Positions 32,620-44,535 of a stretch of DNA of 64,000 nucleotides are shown here, in pieces. The DNA comes from Cervus elaphus. Lineage: Eukaryota; Chordata; Mammalia; Artiodactyla; Cervidae. The stretch covers positions 105,597,152-105,661,151 of the forward strand of contig NC_057832.1 in assembly GCF_910594005.1 (NCBI RefSeq), read 5' to 3'. The notes under the pieces are model-generated. The model searched no databases. It saw only the letters and a list, made by a program, of their open reading frames with translations, and was not told the DNA's origin. Each line of letters begins with the position of its first letter. Position 1 is the stretch's first letter. A program made the translations under genes and the position numbers.

Positions 32620-32765
32620 CTGTTCCACCCATCTGCCCTCTCAGTTGCTTCTCACAATAACCCTTTCATAGATTGCGAAACAAAAGCTCTTAGCAGTCAC
32701 GTGATTTCTTTCAGCCATGCCAATAGTAAAAGCAAAACCAGAATTCAACCCCAGGACATTTTGAT
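32620..32765 (-). mobile_element. MIR SINE remnant (donor of the 49-bp copy)
   Basis: Antisense MIR-like: 'tctcacaataaccctttcatagattgcgaaacaaaagctc ... agaattcaaccccagga'. Its 32645-32693 part is duplicated at 31421-31469. Confidence 0.65.
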
Positions 32766-33945
32766 GCCAAAGTCTGAGCTGGTCTGTCTTAACAGAGATG
32801 ATGGTCAATGTTTGTCAAATGAATATTCATTCATGGGATGTATGTGAATATTTCCAGAACAGGCAGAGCAGGGTACACAAGAGGTGCTTAAAAGATTTAA
32901 GAAGAATATCTGGATTTTTCCCTCCTGCAACGTGTGTGTGTATGAAGGAAAGGGAGAGAAAACAGCAGCTAAAAACTATATTCTGTGAATCAGTAGCAGG
33001 GAAAGACGTGGACTCAAAGGCTCCAGGTTTTGCAAAGAATTAAATTGCCAGATGATGATTTCAGAACTGACAGTTGAAAACTGTTTCCTTCTATTTAGAT
33101 GGTTTGAGTCTATTGTCCTTACTTTTACCTTATACCCTACAAGATAATCTCCTCCTCTTTGTTTTGTATTAAGGACTTGTATTTGGGTGAGTGACAGGGA
33201 AGCTGAGGTGGGCAGACAGCAGAGAGGAGAGGAGAGGAAAGAGCTGGTGGTTCCTTCCCTTTCTTAAGAGTATTTGATGAAAGCTTTGCACCCTCTGGCT
33301 GTCATGTCTGTCCAGGGCCTCATAAAATAGGTTAGCAAATTCTGAAGCGACAATTTTTCCAACCAAAGGAAAATTGCTTTTTTTATATTGTAAAAAATAA
33401 CCTATGTTCCTTGAAAAAAAAAAGACAAAGAGAGGTATAATGAAAACAAATATCATTTCTTATTCTGTTGCCATGAGACGTACACATACCGTACCCACAC
33501 ATATTATAAAAATGGGATCACACTGGTAATAGATACCACTTGGGTGTGTGCTTGCATATATGTACAACAATTTTCTTATGCTGGGAATATCCCTATAATC
33601 AGTGTTGGGTGAGTCTCATATAAACATAAAATAGCATGTTTATGTTATTTGATGAACCAAAGCTGATTGGTTTTGATATAGACGACTGAGCCAATCTAGA
33701 CCAACTTTAAAAATTTGGAAATTTTTTTCTGCTGAGGTCTCCGAAACTATGCGAGTTTCCATCCTTTCTTTGTTTTCATTTATCCTATTCTTTCTTCATC
33801 CATGAAATAGCCCAGCATATTTCCAGTAAATTCCCTTCTCCCTCATCACCCCTCCTCCCATCACTTCCCCTTCCCTTCCTCCTTCTGTCTCTCAGCTTAT
33901 GCTGCTGGAATCAGCTCCTCTTGCTTACAACCTGAAGAAATTTAA
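32766..33945. other. Mostly unassigned DNA
   Basis: AT-rich in the right half, with pyrimidine-rich runs at 33830-33900. No clear family recognised. Confidence 0.35.
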
Positions 33946-33949
33946 TAAA

Positions 33950-35628
33950 TACAACATTATATTTGCTGCTCTGTAATGTTTTGCACTTAATAGCATATTA
34001 TAGGCATTTTCTCATGTCAATAAATGTAAAGTCAAAGATTCATGTGTAATGGCAGCATGCTGTTCCACTATATAGATGTACCACAACTTATGGAACTAAA
34101 AAGAAACAGTTTTCAGCTATCAATTCTGAATTTATTATCTAGGGACTAAAAGTTACTATTTTGGCTTTTATTGGTATCCTGCAACAAACATCATTATATA
34201 TGTATCTGTTTGTACTTATTTCATTATTTATTTCCTTATGACAAATTCCAGAAATGAATAGGTCAAAGGGTCTTTACATTTTTAAATATTATACATATTA
34301 CCAGATTGCTCTCCAGAAAAGTTGTGCCAATTTACATTACCAATAATAGAATTTGAGCAACCAGAGTAGGTATCAAACGTCTTCCCATTTATTGATAAGC
34401 TGTTGAGAGATTACTCAAAAGATGGCAATATGATTTATACTTTGTGTACAATTTTACTCCTGAAGAAGTTTCAAGGAGAACAAACAGCTATAAAGAAGGG
34501 TCAAAACTCACCCCAAATCCACTATCCATTTGGGTCAACTTCCTTTCCAATATCTCTTTATGCACAAATAAATAGAATATATATGTAATTTTAGATAAAT
34601 AGGAAATTAACTTTAATAAATAAAATATAGACACATCAGAAATAGTCAGTGTAAATAACCCTTCCTAACCCCTCTTTCTCATTAGTGGTAGCCACTATCT
34701 TCACTGTGGCATTTATACTTTTAATGCTTGTTTCTAAACCATATTTACAGGTGTATAACCATAAATAATATATGCTCTTATTTTACCTACTTAAAAACTT
34801 TATATAAATTATATGCTGTGAGTATCACATGGCAATTTGCTTTGTTCATCCAACATTGTTTTTGAGATTTATCTATGTTGACAGACGGAGCTCTAATTGA
34901 TTCATTTTAACTATTATAGATTATTCTGTTGTTTTAGCTTACTCCAAGTTCTAAAAAAGCCTGTTTTCTATTACTTATTGATACTTAGAAACTCTTTGTA
35001 TATTGTGTATACTTGTTATTTATATTGCAGATGTTTTCCCAATGTACAGTCTGTCTTTTCACTGTATTTTATCTTTGTTTGAACAAGTTCATTTCATTCT
35101 AATGTAAAATCTATGAATATTTTTCTTTATGATTTATTTTGTCTTGTTTCCCTCTAAGTCCTCAAGCCATGATGTTATATTTTCTTAAAAATTTTTAACG
35201 GTTTTAACGGTTTGTTTTTCACATGTAGATCTTCAAATCCATCTGAAGTTGACTTTTGTGAATAGTCACAAAAGTGACTTTACGTGACTAGTTGTCCCAA
35301 CTCCTACTGGTTAGTCCATCTTATCCCCATTGTTTGGAAGAGCCAGGCCTATCGCGTGTCAGGTCTGTGTCTGTACTTCTATTTGTTCTGTTGGTCTAGT
35401 TCATATCTCACTGTTTTAATTACTATAATTTTGTAAGTCTGATATCTGATAGAGTAAATCTTTCCTGCTATTTTTATCAAAACAGTCCTAACTATACTGG
35501 CCCATTGTATTTTCTTGTGAATTTTAGAAAGAATTTACCTAATTCTGTGAAAAAGCCTATTTGACTTTGATTGAACTGTGTTGCATAGAATTGACATCTT
35601 TAAGATACTGAGTCCATTAGTAAGCTTG
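33950..35628 (-). mobile_element. Old L1 remnants
   Basis: Antisense L1 3' UTR-like blocks ('gaataggtcaaagggtctttacat', 'ttgctctccagaaaagttgtgccaatttacatt'; 'catttatactttt ... tttgttcatccaacatt') followed from about 34900 by antisense of ORF2-downstream text ('ttctatttgttctgttggtctagttc', 'aagatactgagtccatta'). A BovB splits it at 35629. Confidence 0.6.
35252..35275. repeat. Perfect 10-bp inverted repeat, 4-nt loop
   Basis: ACTTTTGTGA, ATAG, TCACAAAAGT. It overlaps a second possible stem AGTCAC-AAAA-GTGACT (35264-35279). Nothing suggests a terminator; the context is decayed L1. Confidence 0.85.
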
Positions 35629-36066
35629 GTTGTTCAGTTCAGTCGCTCAGTCATGTCCGACTCTTTGTGACCCCATGAATCACAGCACGCCAGGCCTCCC
35701 TGTCCATCACCAACTCCCAGAGTCCACCCAAACTCATGTCCATCAAGTCAGTGATGCCATCCAGCCATCTCATCCTCTGTCGTCCCCTTCTCCTCGTGCC
35801 CCCAATCCCTCCCAGCATCAGGGTCTTTTCCAATGAGTCAACTCTTTGCATGAGGTGGCCAAAGTATTGGAGTTTCAGCTTTAGCATCAGTCCTTCCAAT
35901 GAATACCCAGGACTGATCTCCTTTAGGATGGACTGGTTGGATCTCCTTGCAGTCCAAGGGACTCTCAAGAGTCTTCTCCAACACCGCAGTTCAAAAGCAT
36001 CAATTCTTCGGCACTCAGCTTTCTTTACAGTCCAACTCTCACATCTATACATGACTACTGGAAAAG
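35629..36066 (-). mobile_element. BovB LINE 3' fragment
   Basis: Minus-strand, 5'-truncated BovB. The frame 35651-36052 is open for 133 codons of the C-terminal region (CWRRLLRVPWTARRSNQS), an unusually intact stretch suggesting a fairly young insertion. Flanking L1 continues on both sides. Confidence 0.9.
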
Positions 36067-36540
36067 TTAATATATCTCTGTAATTAGGGATTTTATGTTT
36101 GCTGACTATACATCATGATTTTTTCCCTAGAACATTTCATATATATTTTGCTTTATGTCTTCCCTGTAAGAATCTTACCATTTTTATGACTGCTTGCATG
36201 AAATCCTATTTCAGCTGAATGTTTTCTAATTTGTTACTGGTGTATCTCTATTGGAAAGCCATTGATCTTGCATCCAATATTAAATTGAATTCTCACTAGA
36301 TATCATAGAGTATACATAGATTCTATTTTATTTTCTTAACAATCTTAACATCTACAAACAAAGATAGTTTTTTCTTCCTTTCCAGTTCTTATTCTTTTTG
36401 TTTATATCAAGAATATCTTTTAAGGATGCCTTCTTGCATTAGCTAGAACCTACAGTCAGTATTGAATGACAGATGTGATAATGGAATCATTGTGCTATTC
36501 CTGACCTAAATGGACTTTTTGACTTTAATGGTTTTTATTT
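36067..36540 (-). mobile_element. Old L1 remnant, continued
   Basis: Antisense L1 ORF2 area: 'ttggaaagccattgatcttgcatcc', 'aagaatatcttttaaggatgcc', 'cattgtgctattcctgacc'. Confidence 0.55.
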
Positions 36541-36819
36541 TCAATTTCTAATTTTTATTTTTTTAACTTTTCAATCTTGTTAATTTTAAATTTTGACTAA
36601 TTAATTTATTTAAAGCTCCAAGTTGCCCTCTAAGGACAACCTAAACTGTACTCAGAGCTTTTAATATGCATGATTTTCATTGCAGTTCAGGTCAAGATAT
36701 TTTACAGGTTCACTGATAATTCTCTGTGTAATCTATGCATGATTTAAGAGTACATTTTAAGTTTTTAAACATAAGAGCTGTAATTTTTAAAAAACTATAT
36801 CTTGGGCCTTGAAAGAAGT

Positions 36820-37195
36820 CTCGGAACATTTAAGAGTCTTGCAATTACATAGAGCATGCTTTCCTGACCAGTGTAATTAAGCTAAAAATCAACCATGAAA
36901 ATAATAACAAAAAAGGACTTAAAATCCTTTATATTTGGAAATCAAGAACACTCTCCTGAATAATTCATGCATACAAAAAAATCAGGATAAAAATTTAAAA
37001 ATATTTTGCACTGGGTCTTAATGAAAGTATGGCAGATCAAAACTTGTGGATGCAGCTGAAGCCTGGCTTTAAGGAAAGTTTCTAGCAGTAAAACTCCCAT
37101 TTTAAAAAATAAGCCTAAGAAGTAATAAGCTGTATCAGCCACCTCAAGAAGTTGAAAGCAGCAGTGATGGCAACAAATACCGATATTCACTAAAG
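36820..37195 (+). mobile_element. L1 ORF2 fragment, plus strand
   Basis: 'catagagcatgctttcctgaccag', 'aattaagctaaaaatcaacc', 'tatttggaaatcaag', 'gcagatcaaaacttgtggatgcagctgaagc' are decayed L1 ORF2 phrases in order. It is opposite in orientation to the preceding L1 pieces. Confidence 0.7.
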
Positions 37196-37465
37196 ATATC
37201 TGTAGGGTCATCTTCAATGAAGATTTATGTTTGTTTATTTTCGTGCTGTCTTCTCATGTAGTTTTATGATTATTGCTGATGCTTCCATCTGATCTATCAG
37301 GTTCCTATCCAGAATCAAGTCTTCTGATGGTATTTTGGGATTCTTGCTCCATAGAAATGTTGGGGATGATACAGATGAAATAGCTTAATTCCCAATCATG
37401 AGGTTCTGCTTTGTCCCAGACAGCAGGTCAATGACATTGTTTCTCAGCTTCTTTTCACAGGCAGT

Positions 37466-37760
37466 AAACCCTCATCTCGGAGAAGGCAGTGGCATCCCAC
37501 TCCAGTACTCTTTCCTGGAAAATCCCATGGATGGAGGAGCCTGGTAGGCTACAGTCCATGGGGTCGCTAAGAGTCGGACACGACTGAGTGACTTCACTTT
37601 CACTTTTCGCTTTCATGCATTGGAGAAGGAAATGACAACCCACTCCAGTGTTCTTGCCTGGAGAATCCCAGGGACGGCGGAGTCTGGTGGGCTGCCGTCC
37701 ATGGGATCACAAAGAGTCGAACGCGACTGAAGCGACTTAGCAGCAGCAAACCCTCATCTC
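37466..37760 (+). mobile_element. Bov-A2 dimeric SINE with TSD and ISRE-like motif
   Basis: Two Bov-A monomers head to tail at 37479-37747 with a perfect 13-bp TSD AAACCCTCATCTC (37466-37478, 37748-37760) and a GCAGCA-type end. The linker between monomers has TTTCGCTTTC at 37605-37614, i.e. GAAAGCGAAA on minus, matching the IRF/ISRE core GAAASYGAAA. Confidence 0.94.
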
Positions 37761-37814
37761 CTCTGTCCCCAGGTCCCTTCCCCAGTCCTGGTTCCAACAG
37801 TGAATGTGAGGCCA

Positions 37815-38150
37815 GCCCCTTCTGCTGTGGCCTGAACGTTTGTGCCCCCCTCCAAAGTCCTGTGTTGAAGTGTAGCCCCAGTGTGGCTTTCTTGGAGATG
37901 GGCCCTCCAAGTAGCACAGGTTAAGTGAGGTCCTAGGGGTGGAGCCCTTATAAGAGGAGACGCCAGGGAACTCTCTCCCATCTCTTTCCCTCTTTCTGCG
38001 GACACATGAGAAGGTGGCTGCATTCAAGTCAGGAGGAGAATTCACCGGAAACTGAACCCCTATTGGATTTTGATGTGGGACTTCCAGCCTCTAGAACAAA
38101 GTGGCTTCTGTTGTTCCAGCTGCCCAGTCTCTGGTACTTTGTTATGGAGC
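37815..38150 (+). mobile_element. MLT1-type LTR (ERVL-MaLR)
   Basis: Recognised from 'gtcctgtgttgaagtgtagccccagtg', 'ggagcccttataagagga', 'gacttccagcctctagaac' and 'cagtctctggtactttgttatgg'. A solitary, old LTR; no internal viral genes are seen. Confidence 0.8.
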
Positions 38151-38393
38151 CTGGGCAGGCTGGCACACCTTCCTTCAGGGTGACCAAACCATTTGCTGCC
38201 CCTGCCTGCCTTGTGGCTTAGTAGCCTCTATCCTTTCTTTAGTCCTCATCACTTTGCCTGAACTGCTCCACAGGGATGTTATTTTTGAGCCCAACTATGA
38301 CTTTCAGGTTTTTTTGTTTGTTTCACATATTTTATCTACTGTGAGCTGAGCTCACAGTGTATGGACATACTGTTTAAGATCATTCATGTGGGG

Positions 38394-38582
38394 ACTTCCC
38401 TGATGGTCCAATGGTTAAGAATCCACCTTCCAATGCAGGGGATGTGAGTTTGATCCCTGGTTGGGGAACTAAAATCCCACATGTTATGGAGCAACTGAGA
38501 TTCCAGCTAAGATCTGTGCACCACAACCAAAGATCCCACGTGACAAAACTAAGACCTGATGCAGCCAAATAAATATTTTAAA
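38394..38582 (+). mobile_element. CHR-type SINE
   Basis: Plus-strand: GGGACTTCCCTGATGGTCCA head, 'gatccctggttggggaactaaaatccca', then an extended body and A/T-rich tail. Confidence 0.85.
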
Positions 38583-39460
38583 ATATATATGTATGTTAGT
38601 TTTTAAAAAAGATCTTTCATATGTTCTAGTAAGAAAGAATCACAAGGAAACAGATGTGCCATTTAATTTTGCCCTAGAAATTAGTAGCGCTCAGTGGCCT
38701 AACTACATTGCTCTTTTTCTCTCTCATGGACACAACTATTTGGAATCAACTAGTTACTCCTTGATAGTGACTGAACAGTCAAGGTTCACTATGAACCTGT
38801 ATTTTCCAGATCATCAGGGGGATGGCTCTCAGCCATTCCTTCCCCTTTCTTCACCTCTCAGTCTGTTAATCAAGGCATCTCTCCAACCACAGCTCACTCC
38901 AGCTCTTTGCGTGTCTCTTCCCACATTACCACCCACTCCAAGCTCCACCCTCCCAAGCAGGAGTGCCAAAGTGGCATCTTTATGTACCGAAATGAGATGC
39001 AAGATGAAAAACAAAGCAATAGTGAAGTATTGTTTGTGGATGTGAATGTCTGTGTGTACGTGTGTTTATTTAACATCACTGCCTTTGAGGTGCGAGATGA
39101 TGTTATTGATGTAGCCCATGCAGGGCAGATGAGCCTGGACATGATATGTAACTGTTGGTCCCCTCCCTCTGCTCATCCATTGGTGCTGCTTAGCTTGTAG
39201 GTGCAGACTGTTACTTGCAGGCCCTGTAGTCATTTATGATTCTGCCGTTCAGGCTTAAAGCAGAACTGGAGCTTTTCCTTCACATTACCTTCTTTCTTTC
39301 TCAGCACTATTGGATTACATAGTCATGTCTGTGATTTCTAGCATGTGGTGTTAAAGTTTGGCAACCAAGAATCAAATGGAACAAGTGGCTTCAGATGTGA
39401 TTTTTTTGAGTCCCAGGGGGCTGTGTAAGAAGGTGGAACTGTGATGGAATTTGGTGTTGC
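38583..39460. other. Single-copy DNA
   Basis: A 150-codon plus frame (38593-39045) is open but has no recognisable family. Confidence 0.35.
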
Positions 39461-39464
39461 TCAA

Positions 39465-39650
39465 ATCTTATTTGTCCATCCATTAGCTGTGTGGCCTTGG
39501 ACAAGGTCTGTGAGCTTAACCTCTGTGACATGCAACATGTAACCTGTAACATGGGCCTTATGCTACATACTTTGCAAGATTAGTGTGAGTGTTAAATGCA
39601 TGTCAAGCACCCAGCTTGAGCCTGGGATGCTCAAAGTATGTTATTAATAC
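39465..39650 (+). mobile_element. MIR SINE remnant
   Basis: 'attagctgtgtggccttggacaaggtctgtgagcttaacctctgtg' then 'gtgttaaatgcatgtcaagcaccc'; plus orientation. Confidence 0.8.
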
Positions 39651-41710
39651 TTTTCTTCCTCTCCTCCCCTGGTCCTTCAATGGCTAGACTCCAGACCTCA
39701 GCACAGTCATTCCATTGCCCTTACGCCATCTTTCCAGGTGTCAGTGAATGACACATGAACCCAGCAGCTTGACTGGAATGATGTCCTCTGTTTCCATAAC
39801 GCCTTGGCTGCCATCTGACAGCTGTTATCCAGGTTGCATGGGTGGTTTGTCTGGTTTGTCCCCACCCTCCCTTCATTCATTCCTTGGCTCTGGAGCCATG
39901 CAGTTGTTTATGACAATATTAATCAGGAGAAAGGAAGAGATAAGTTAAAAAAGGCTCAAAGGGAAAAGGGGGTTGGGTCAGAACCTGTCAGGAGAGGGTG
40001 TGAAACTTGAAATTGCTGAACACAGCAATGGGAACAACCCTTCTCCATGTGAGCAGGCTGACTGAGCAAGTGAATTTCTGCTCTTACAGAATTAACTGGG
40101 AGGTTGGGGAGTGCGTGGCTTGCTGTTCCGGCAAGTCTAAACCCTGGGGAAACTACAGAAAAGTTGGACTCTGTCCTTGACACGATCCCCTCTCTTCTGT
40201 CTGTGACCTTCCCCACTCCCCCTTGTGCTGTACTCTGCGGTACCCCAATAGGCCTGGCTTCCTCACTTCTCACAAAATTTACCTCTTCTTCCCTCAAACT
40301 GAGTAACTTCTCTCGGTACCCAATTGTCCTACTTGCCACAGAGGACGTAGATCTGAGAAATCAATTCACAACTAGGTTTCTTTCTATAGTGTTTGTAAGC
40401 TCTTCCAGAGGCATTTGCATTTTTAAAGAACTGCCTCTTAATGGAATGATACATTTCACTGGGCTATTCCGTACTAATCGTAAAAAGAATTAGGAGTATT
40501 GATATGATTGCTTAAAGAAGCCTGCATTAATAGGAACACAGTGTGAAGCTTGGAAGAGGTGTAAATCCCAGTCTGACTCCCTTGGGATCATCAGACTTCC
40601 CTTAGAGCTGCTACTATGGTCTTAGATTCCTTGCTGTGAGAAACACCTAGACATAATGGCATACATTTGGATCAATGACGAGTAAAGAGAGATTTGGCAA
40701 GGCCTGGAGAACTGCCGCCTGCCCCTGTGAAAGACTAGTTCAATAACATTTTGCCAAGAGACAAAGCTAGGACCCTTGGGTGAAATGTATAGGAAGATTG
40801 TTTTTTCCCCAGTGAGAAGATAGTTGTTCTTTGAATCAGAAGAGCCCACAGGTGCAATGGACTGTGAGAAGGGGGAGATTTCAAGGAAGTTCCACCCCAC
40901 ATGAGTGATCTGACCCATTCTCCTTCCTGGCTCTTCCAGCCCAAACTGTCAAAGCTCTCCATGAGTGCAATCCTGGAGATTAGCCTGTGGGTGGTATAAA
41001 TTTTCGGAGTAGGGAAGATTCCCAGGCATTTGTATCATTTTCTCCAGGCAAGGGCAAGGCTGAGCCTTGAACAGGGCTGGTCTTATCTAGAAGAGGAAAA
41101 AGAAGTGACTGCCAGGGGCAAGGTTTATTTATTCCCCACATTCGCAGAACAACCCAGCTGTGGGAAATGGACATTTCATTTATTTGTTGTGGTGGCAACT
41201 CTGTAGATTCCCAAATGTTTATGAGTATGAATCATTTTTATTTCATCTCTGTGGACTTAGTCTCTAGCAAGATAAGGAGGCATCTTGCCAAATCTAGATG
41301 TGCTGTTTAAGTGATGGAATAAATTTAAATTTTTTGAGGGTCAAGTTATTTTTGACCCCAGACAAGCTCTCTCTTCCAAAGAAACCTAATCTGAAAGGTT
41401 TATATAAGGTATTCAAGGTTCTCTGGATCTTATGCAAACCTGAGTCAGTCTTACTCAGGTGAGTCTGTAGGTATAGTAGAGCTTTGAGAATTAAATTTTC
41501 TATGAACTAACAAGAAATGAGAGAAAACAGTACTTGATATACACTTGGGACTCACAATCCAGAAACTTAGAAGTCAGTGTTGTTTTATGGGCAATATTTC
41601 AAGCTCCGTATAAACAATTGTATTCTTTTCCTACTTCTTTCTTGTTAGAGTTATTTCTTTCAAGAATTTAAGTAGAAATTTATCCATTATTTACTAGAAT
41701 TAAGCTTTCT
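39651..41710. other. Single-copy DNA, about 2 kb
   Basis: No interspersed repeat recognised. Frames 39956-40339 (minus) and 40104-40493 (plus) overlap without domain evidence. Confidence 0.4.
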
Positions 41711-41944
41711 GAAGTGCTCATGGGGGCTTTCCTGATGGCTCAGTGGTAAAGAATCTGCCTGCCAATGCAGGAGACATGGGTTCGATCCCTGGGTCAGGAA
41801 GATCCCCTGGATAAGGAAATGGCAATCCACTCCAGTATTCTTGTCTGGGAAATCCTATGGACAGAAGAACCTGGTGGGCTACAGTCCATGGGGACGCAAA
41901 GAGCCAGACATGACTTGGCGACTGAGCATGCACGCACGAAGTGC
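41711..41944 (+). mobile_element. Bov-tA SINE
   Basis: Plus-strand Bov-tA, GGGCTTTCCTGATGGCTCAG to GCGACTGAGCATGCACGCAC. Short TSD GAAGTGC at 41711-41717 and 41938-41944. Confidence 0.9.
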
Positions 41945-42329
41945 CTATGACTCAAATAAACCAGACAATACGTCACATAAAATCACATAAAATCAAACAT
42001 ATGGATGTCATTACAGTTAAAATTCCCACTTGACTTTTCTGCTATCCCCAAGTCCTGTAAAATAGTACCGACAATACTGAAAATTAAATATATTTTGCAA
42101 GTAGCAGAAGGTCTTCCTAATAAATTTTTATGGTGATTTACTGATGGAAATTGAGAATACATAAGGATAAAACAACAGATGCATGAAATCAATATTCCTC
42201 ATAATGAAAGCTCTTAGCAAGCCAGGAATAGAAAGGAACTTCTACTACCTAATAAAAACCTGTAAATTCCTCTACTAAAAAATCTATGCTTAATGATGAA
42301 AGACCAAATGCTTTCTCCTTAAGATAAGG

Positions 42330-44110
42330 AACTAGGTTGATGTCTGTCTGCTCTCAACATTCCTGTTTAATAACCTACAAGAGGTTCTAGTTGGTGCAGT
42401 AAGGAAAGTAAAAGAAATAAAAGGCAGACTGATTAGATAAAGAAGTAAAATAGTATTTACTCCCAGGCAATGTGATCTTTTATGTAGGAAAACCTAAGAA
42501 TCTTAAAAAAAAAAAAAAAAAAAGCTACTAGAACTAATGTCTTGTATTTGCAGGTCAGAAGACTGATAAAAAGGGCAATTGTATTTCTATATACTAGCAA
42601 TTGGATATTGAATTTTTTTAATGTCATTAATAATAGCATCAAAAGTAAAAAATACTTAAGAGCAAATTTGACAAAAGATGTGAAAGGCCTGTACACTGAA
42701 AGCTCTAAAACAGATGTCATACAAAAGAGATGTCATGTTTATGAATTAGAAGGATCAATATAGTTAAGATGTTGATTCTCCCAAAACTGATTTAGAGATC
42801 CAAAGCAAACCCAATTAAAATCCCAGCAGGCTTTTTTTTTGGGTAGAAAGCGACAAGGCAATTCTAACAATCATAAGGAAAGTCAAAGAATATATAGAGT
42901 AGTCAAAACAACTTTCATAAAGAAGAACAAAGTTGGAGAACTTACCTGATTTCAGACTTTCAAGTATAGTAATACTGTATGGAATTGGCATAAAATAGAC
43001 AAGTAGACCAATGCAGCAGAATCAAGAATCCAGAAATAGACCCACACATATGTCAATACCATATGGTCAATTGATTTTCAGCAAAGGTGCCAAGACAATT
43101 CAATTGGGAAAGAGTAATCTTTCCAACAAATAGTGCTAGAAAAATTGGATAGCCATATGCAGAAAATCAAACCAAACTATCAAAAAGCACCTTAACCCCT
43201 ACCTGACACAGCCTGTAAAAAGTAACTTGACAGTCGTCATAAACCCTAATATAAGAAATGAAATGATCACATCTCCAGAAGAAAACACATGTGAAAATCT
43301 TAGTGACTCTGAGTTTGGCAAAGATTTCTTAATAGGACACACGTAAAGAAATTGATGAATTGGACATATTTAAGTGAAAAGTCAAAGTGTTAGTTGCTCA
43401 GTAGTGTCTGACTCTTTGCGACCCCATGGACTGTGGACCGCCAGGCTTCTCTGTCCATGGATTCTCCAGGCAAGAATACTGGATTCTTGAATTCCCTTCT
43501 CCAGGGGATCTTCCCGACCCAAGGATCGAACCTGGGTCTCCTGCATTGCAGGCAGGATCTTCACCATCTGAGCCACCAGGGAAACCCATGATAGGTTTAT
43601 TTTTCAAAAGATCTTTGAGAAAATAAAAAGGCTCATCATATATAAGGAGGTATTTTTACATGAAGAGTATATATATACTTTACAAATCAATAATGAAGAG
43701 GCTAATGACCCAATTTAAAAATAGACAAAAAGTTTAAATAGACTCTTCATGAAAGAAGATGTACAGATGCAAACAAGCACAAGAAAAGACACTCAACATC
43801 TTTAGTTGTTGTATGGGAATGCAAATTAAAATCACAAGGAGATTCCCTTATATACCCACTAGCATGGTTAAAATTAAAAAGATTGAATATGCCTAATGTT
43901 GGTGAGATATGGAACAGTTTAAACTCATACATTGCTGTAGGCAATGGAAAATAGTATAGCCAGTTTGGAAAACAGTCTAGCAGTTTCTTAAAAAGTTAAA
44001 CACATCTACCAAAATACGTAGCCATGTAGTTCTTTTTACTCCTGGATATTTATTCAAGTGTGATGAAAGCATATGTCCACCCAAAGACTTGTACACAAAT
44101 GTCCATAATA
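42330..44110 (+). mobile_element. L1 ORF2 3' half and 3' UTR, plus strand
   Basis: Ordered L1 ORF2 phrases: 'gtaggaaaacctaagaatc', 'tctatatactagcaattgg', 'caaagcaaacccaattaaaatcccagcagg', 'tatggtcaattgattttcagcaaagg', 'gggaatgcaaattaaaatcacaagga'. Many stops and indels, with poly(A) at 42506-42523. Ends abruptly at 44110 where an opposite L1 begins. Confidence 0.85.
43380..43590 (-). mobile_element. Bov-tA SINE in L1 ORF2
   Basis: Minus-strand Bov-tA; head (GGGTTTCCCTGGTGGCTCAG on minus) near 43588, tail AGTCAAAGTGTTAGTTGCTC near 43380. Confidence 0.9.
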
Positions 44111-44111
44111 G

Positions 44112-44535
44112 CTTTGTTTTTTAATTGAACTATGGTTGATTTATAATGTTGTTTTAATTACTGCTATATGATAAAGTGATGTTCAGTTATACATATATAT
44201 ATATATTTTTATATTATTTTCCCATTACGATTTATCACAGGATATTAAATATAGTTCTCTGTGCTATGTAGTAGGACCTTGGCAACCCCCTTCCCTTTGG
44301 AAACCACCAGTCTGTTCCCTATGTCTTTTTCTGTTTCATAGATAGGTTCATTTTTGTATTGCCTTAGATTCCACATATAAGTGATATCATATGGTATTTA
44401 TTTTTCTCTAACTTACTTTACTTAGTATGATAATTTCTAGGTCCGTTATTTCATTCTTCTTTATGGCTGAGTAGTATTCCACTGTATATACTGCATATTC
44501 TTTATCCATTCATCTGTCATTGGACATTCTTTTTT
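44112..44535 (-). mobile_element. L1 3' UTR, part 1, minus strand
   Basis: 'aattgaactatggttgatttataatgttg', 'atagttctctgtgctatgtagtagg', 'ccacatataagtgatatcatatggt', 'gagtagtattccactgtatata'. It meets the plus-strand L1 tail to tail at 44111. Confidence 0.8.

Noticed and set aside
37815..38150. Endogenous retrovirus with genes
   Set aside because: Only a solitary MLT1-type LTR is visible here and at 51062-51440; no internal coding region is seen.
38593..39045. 150-codon plus frame as a gene
   Set aside because: No family signature and no promoter, splice or poly(A) support; composition is ordinary.
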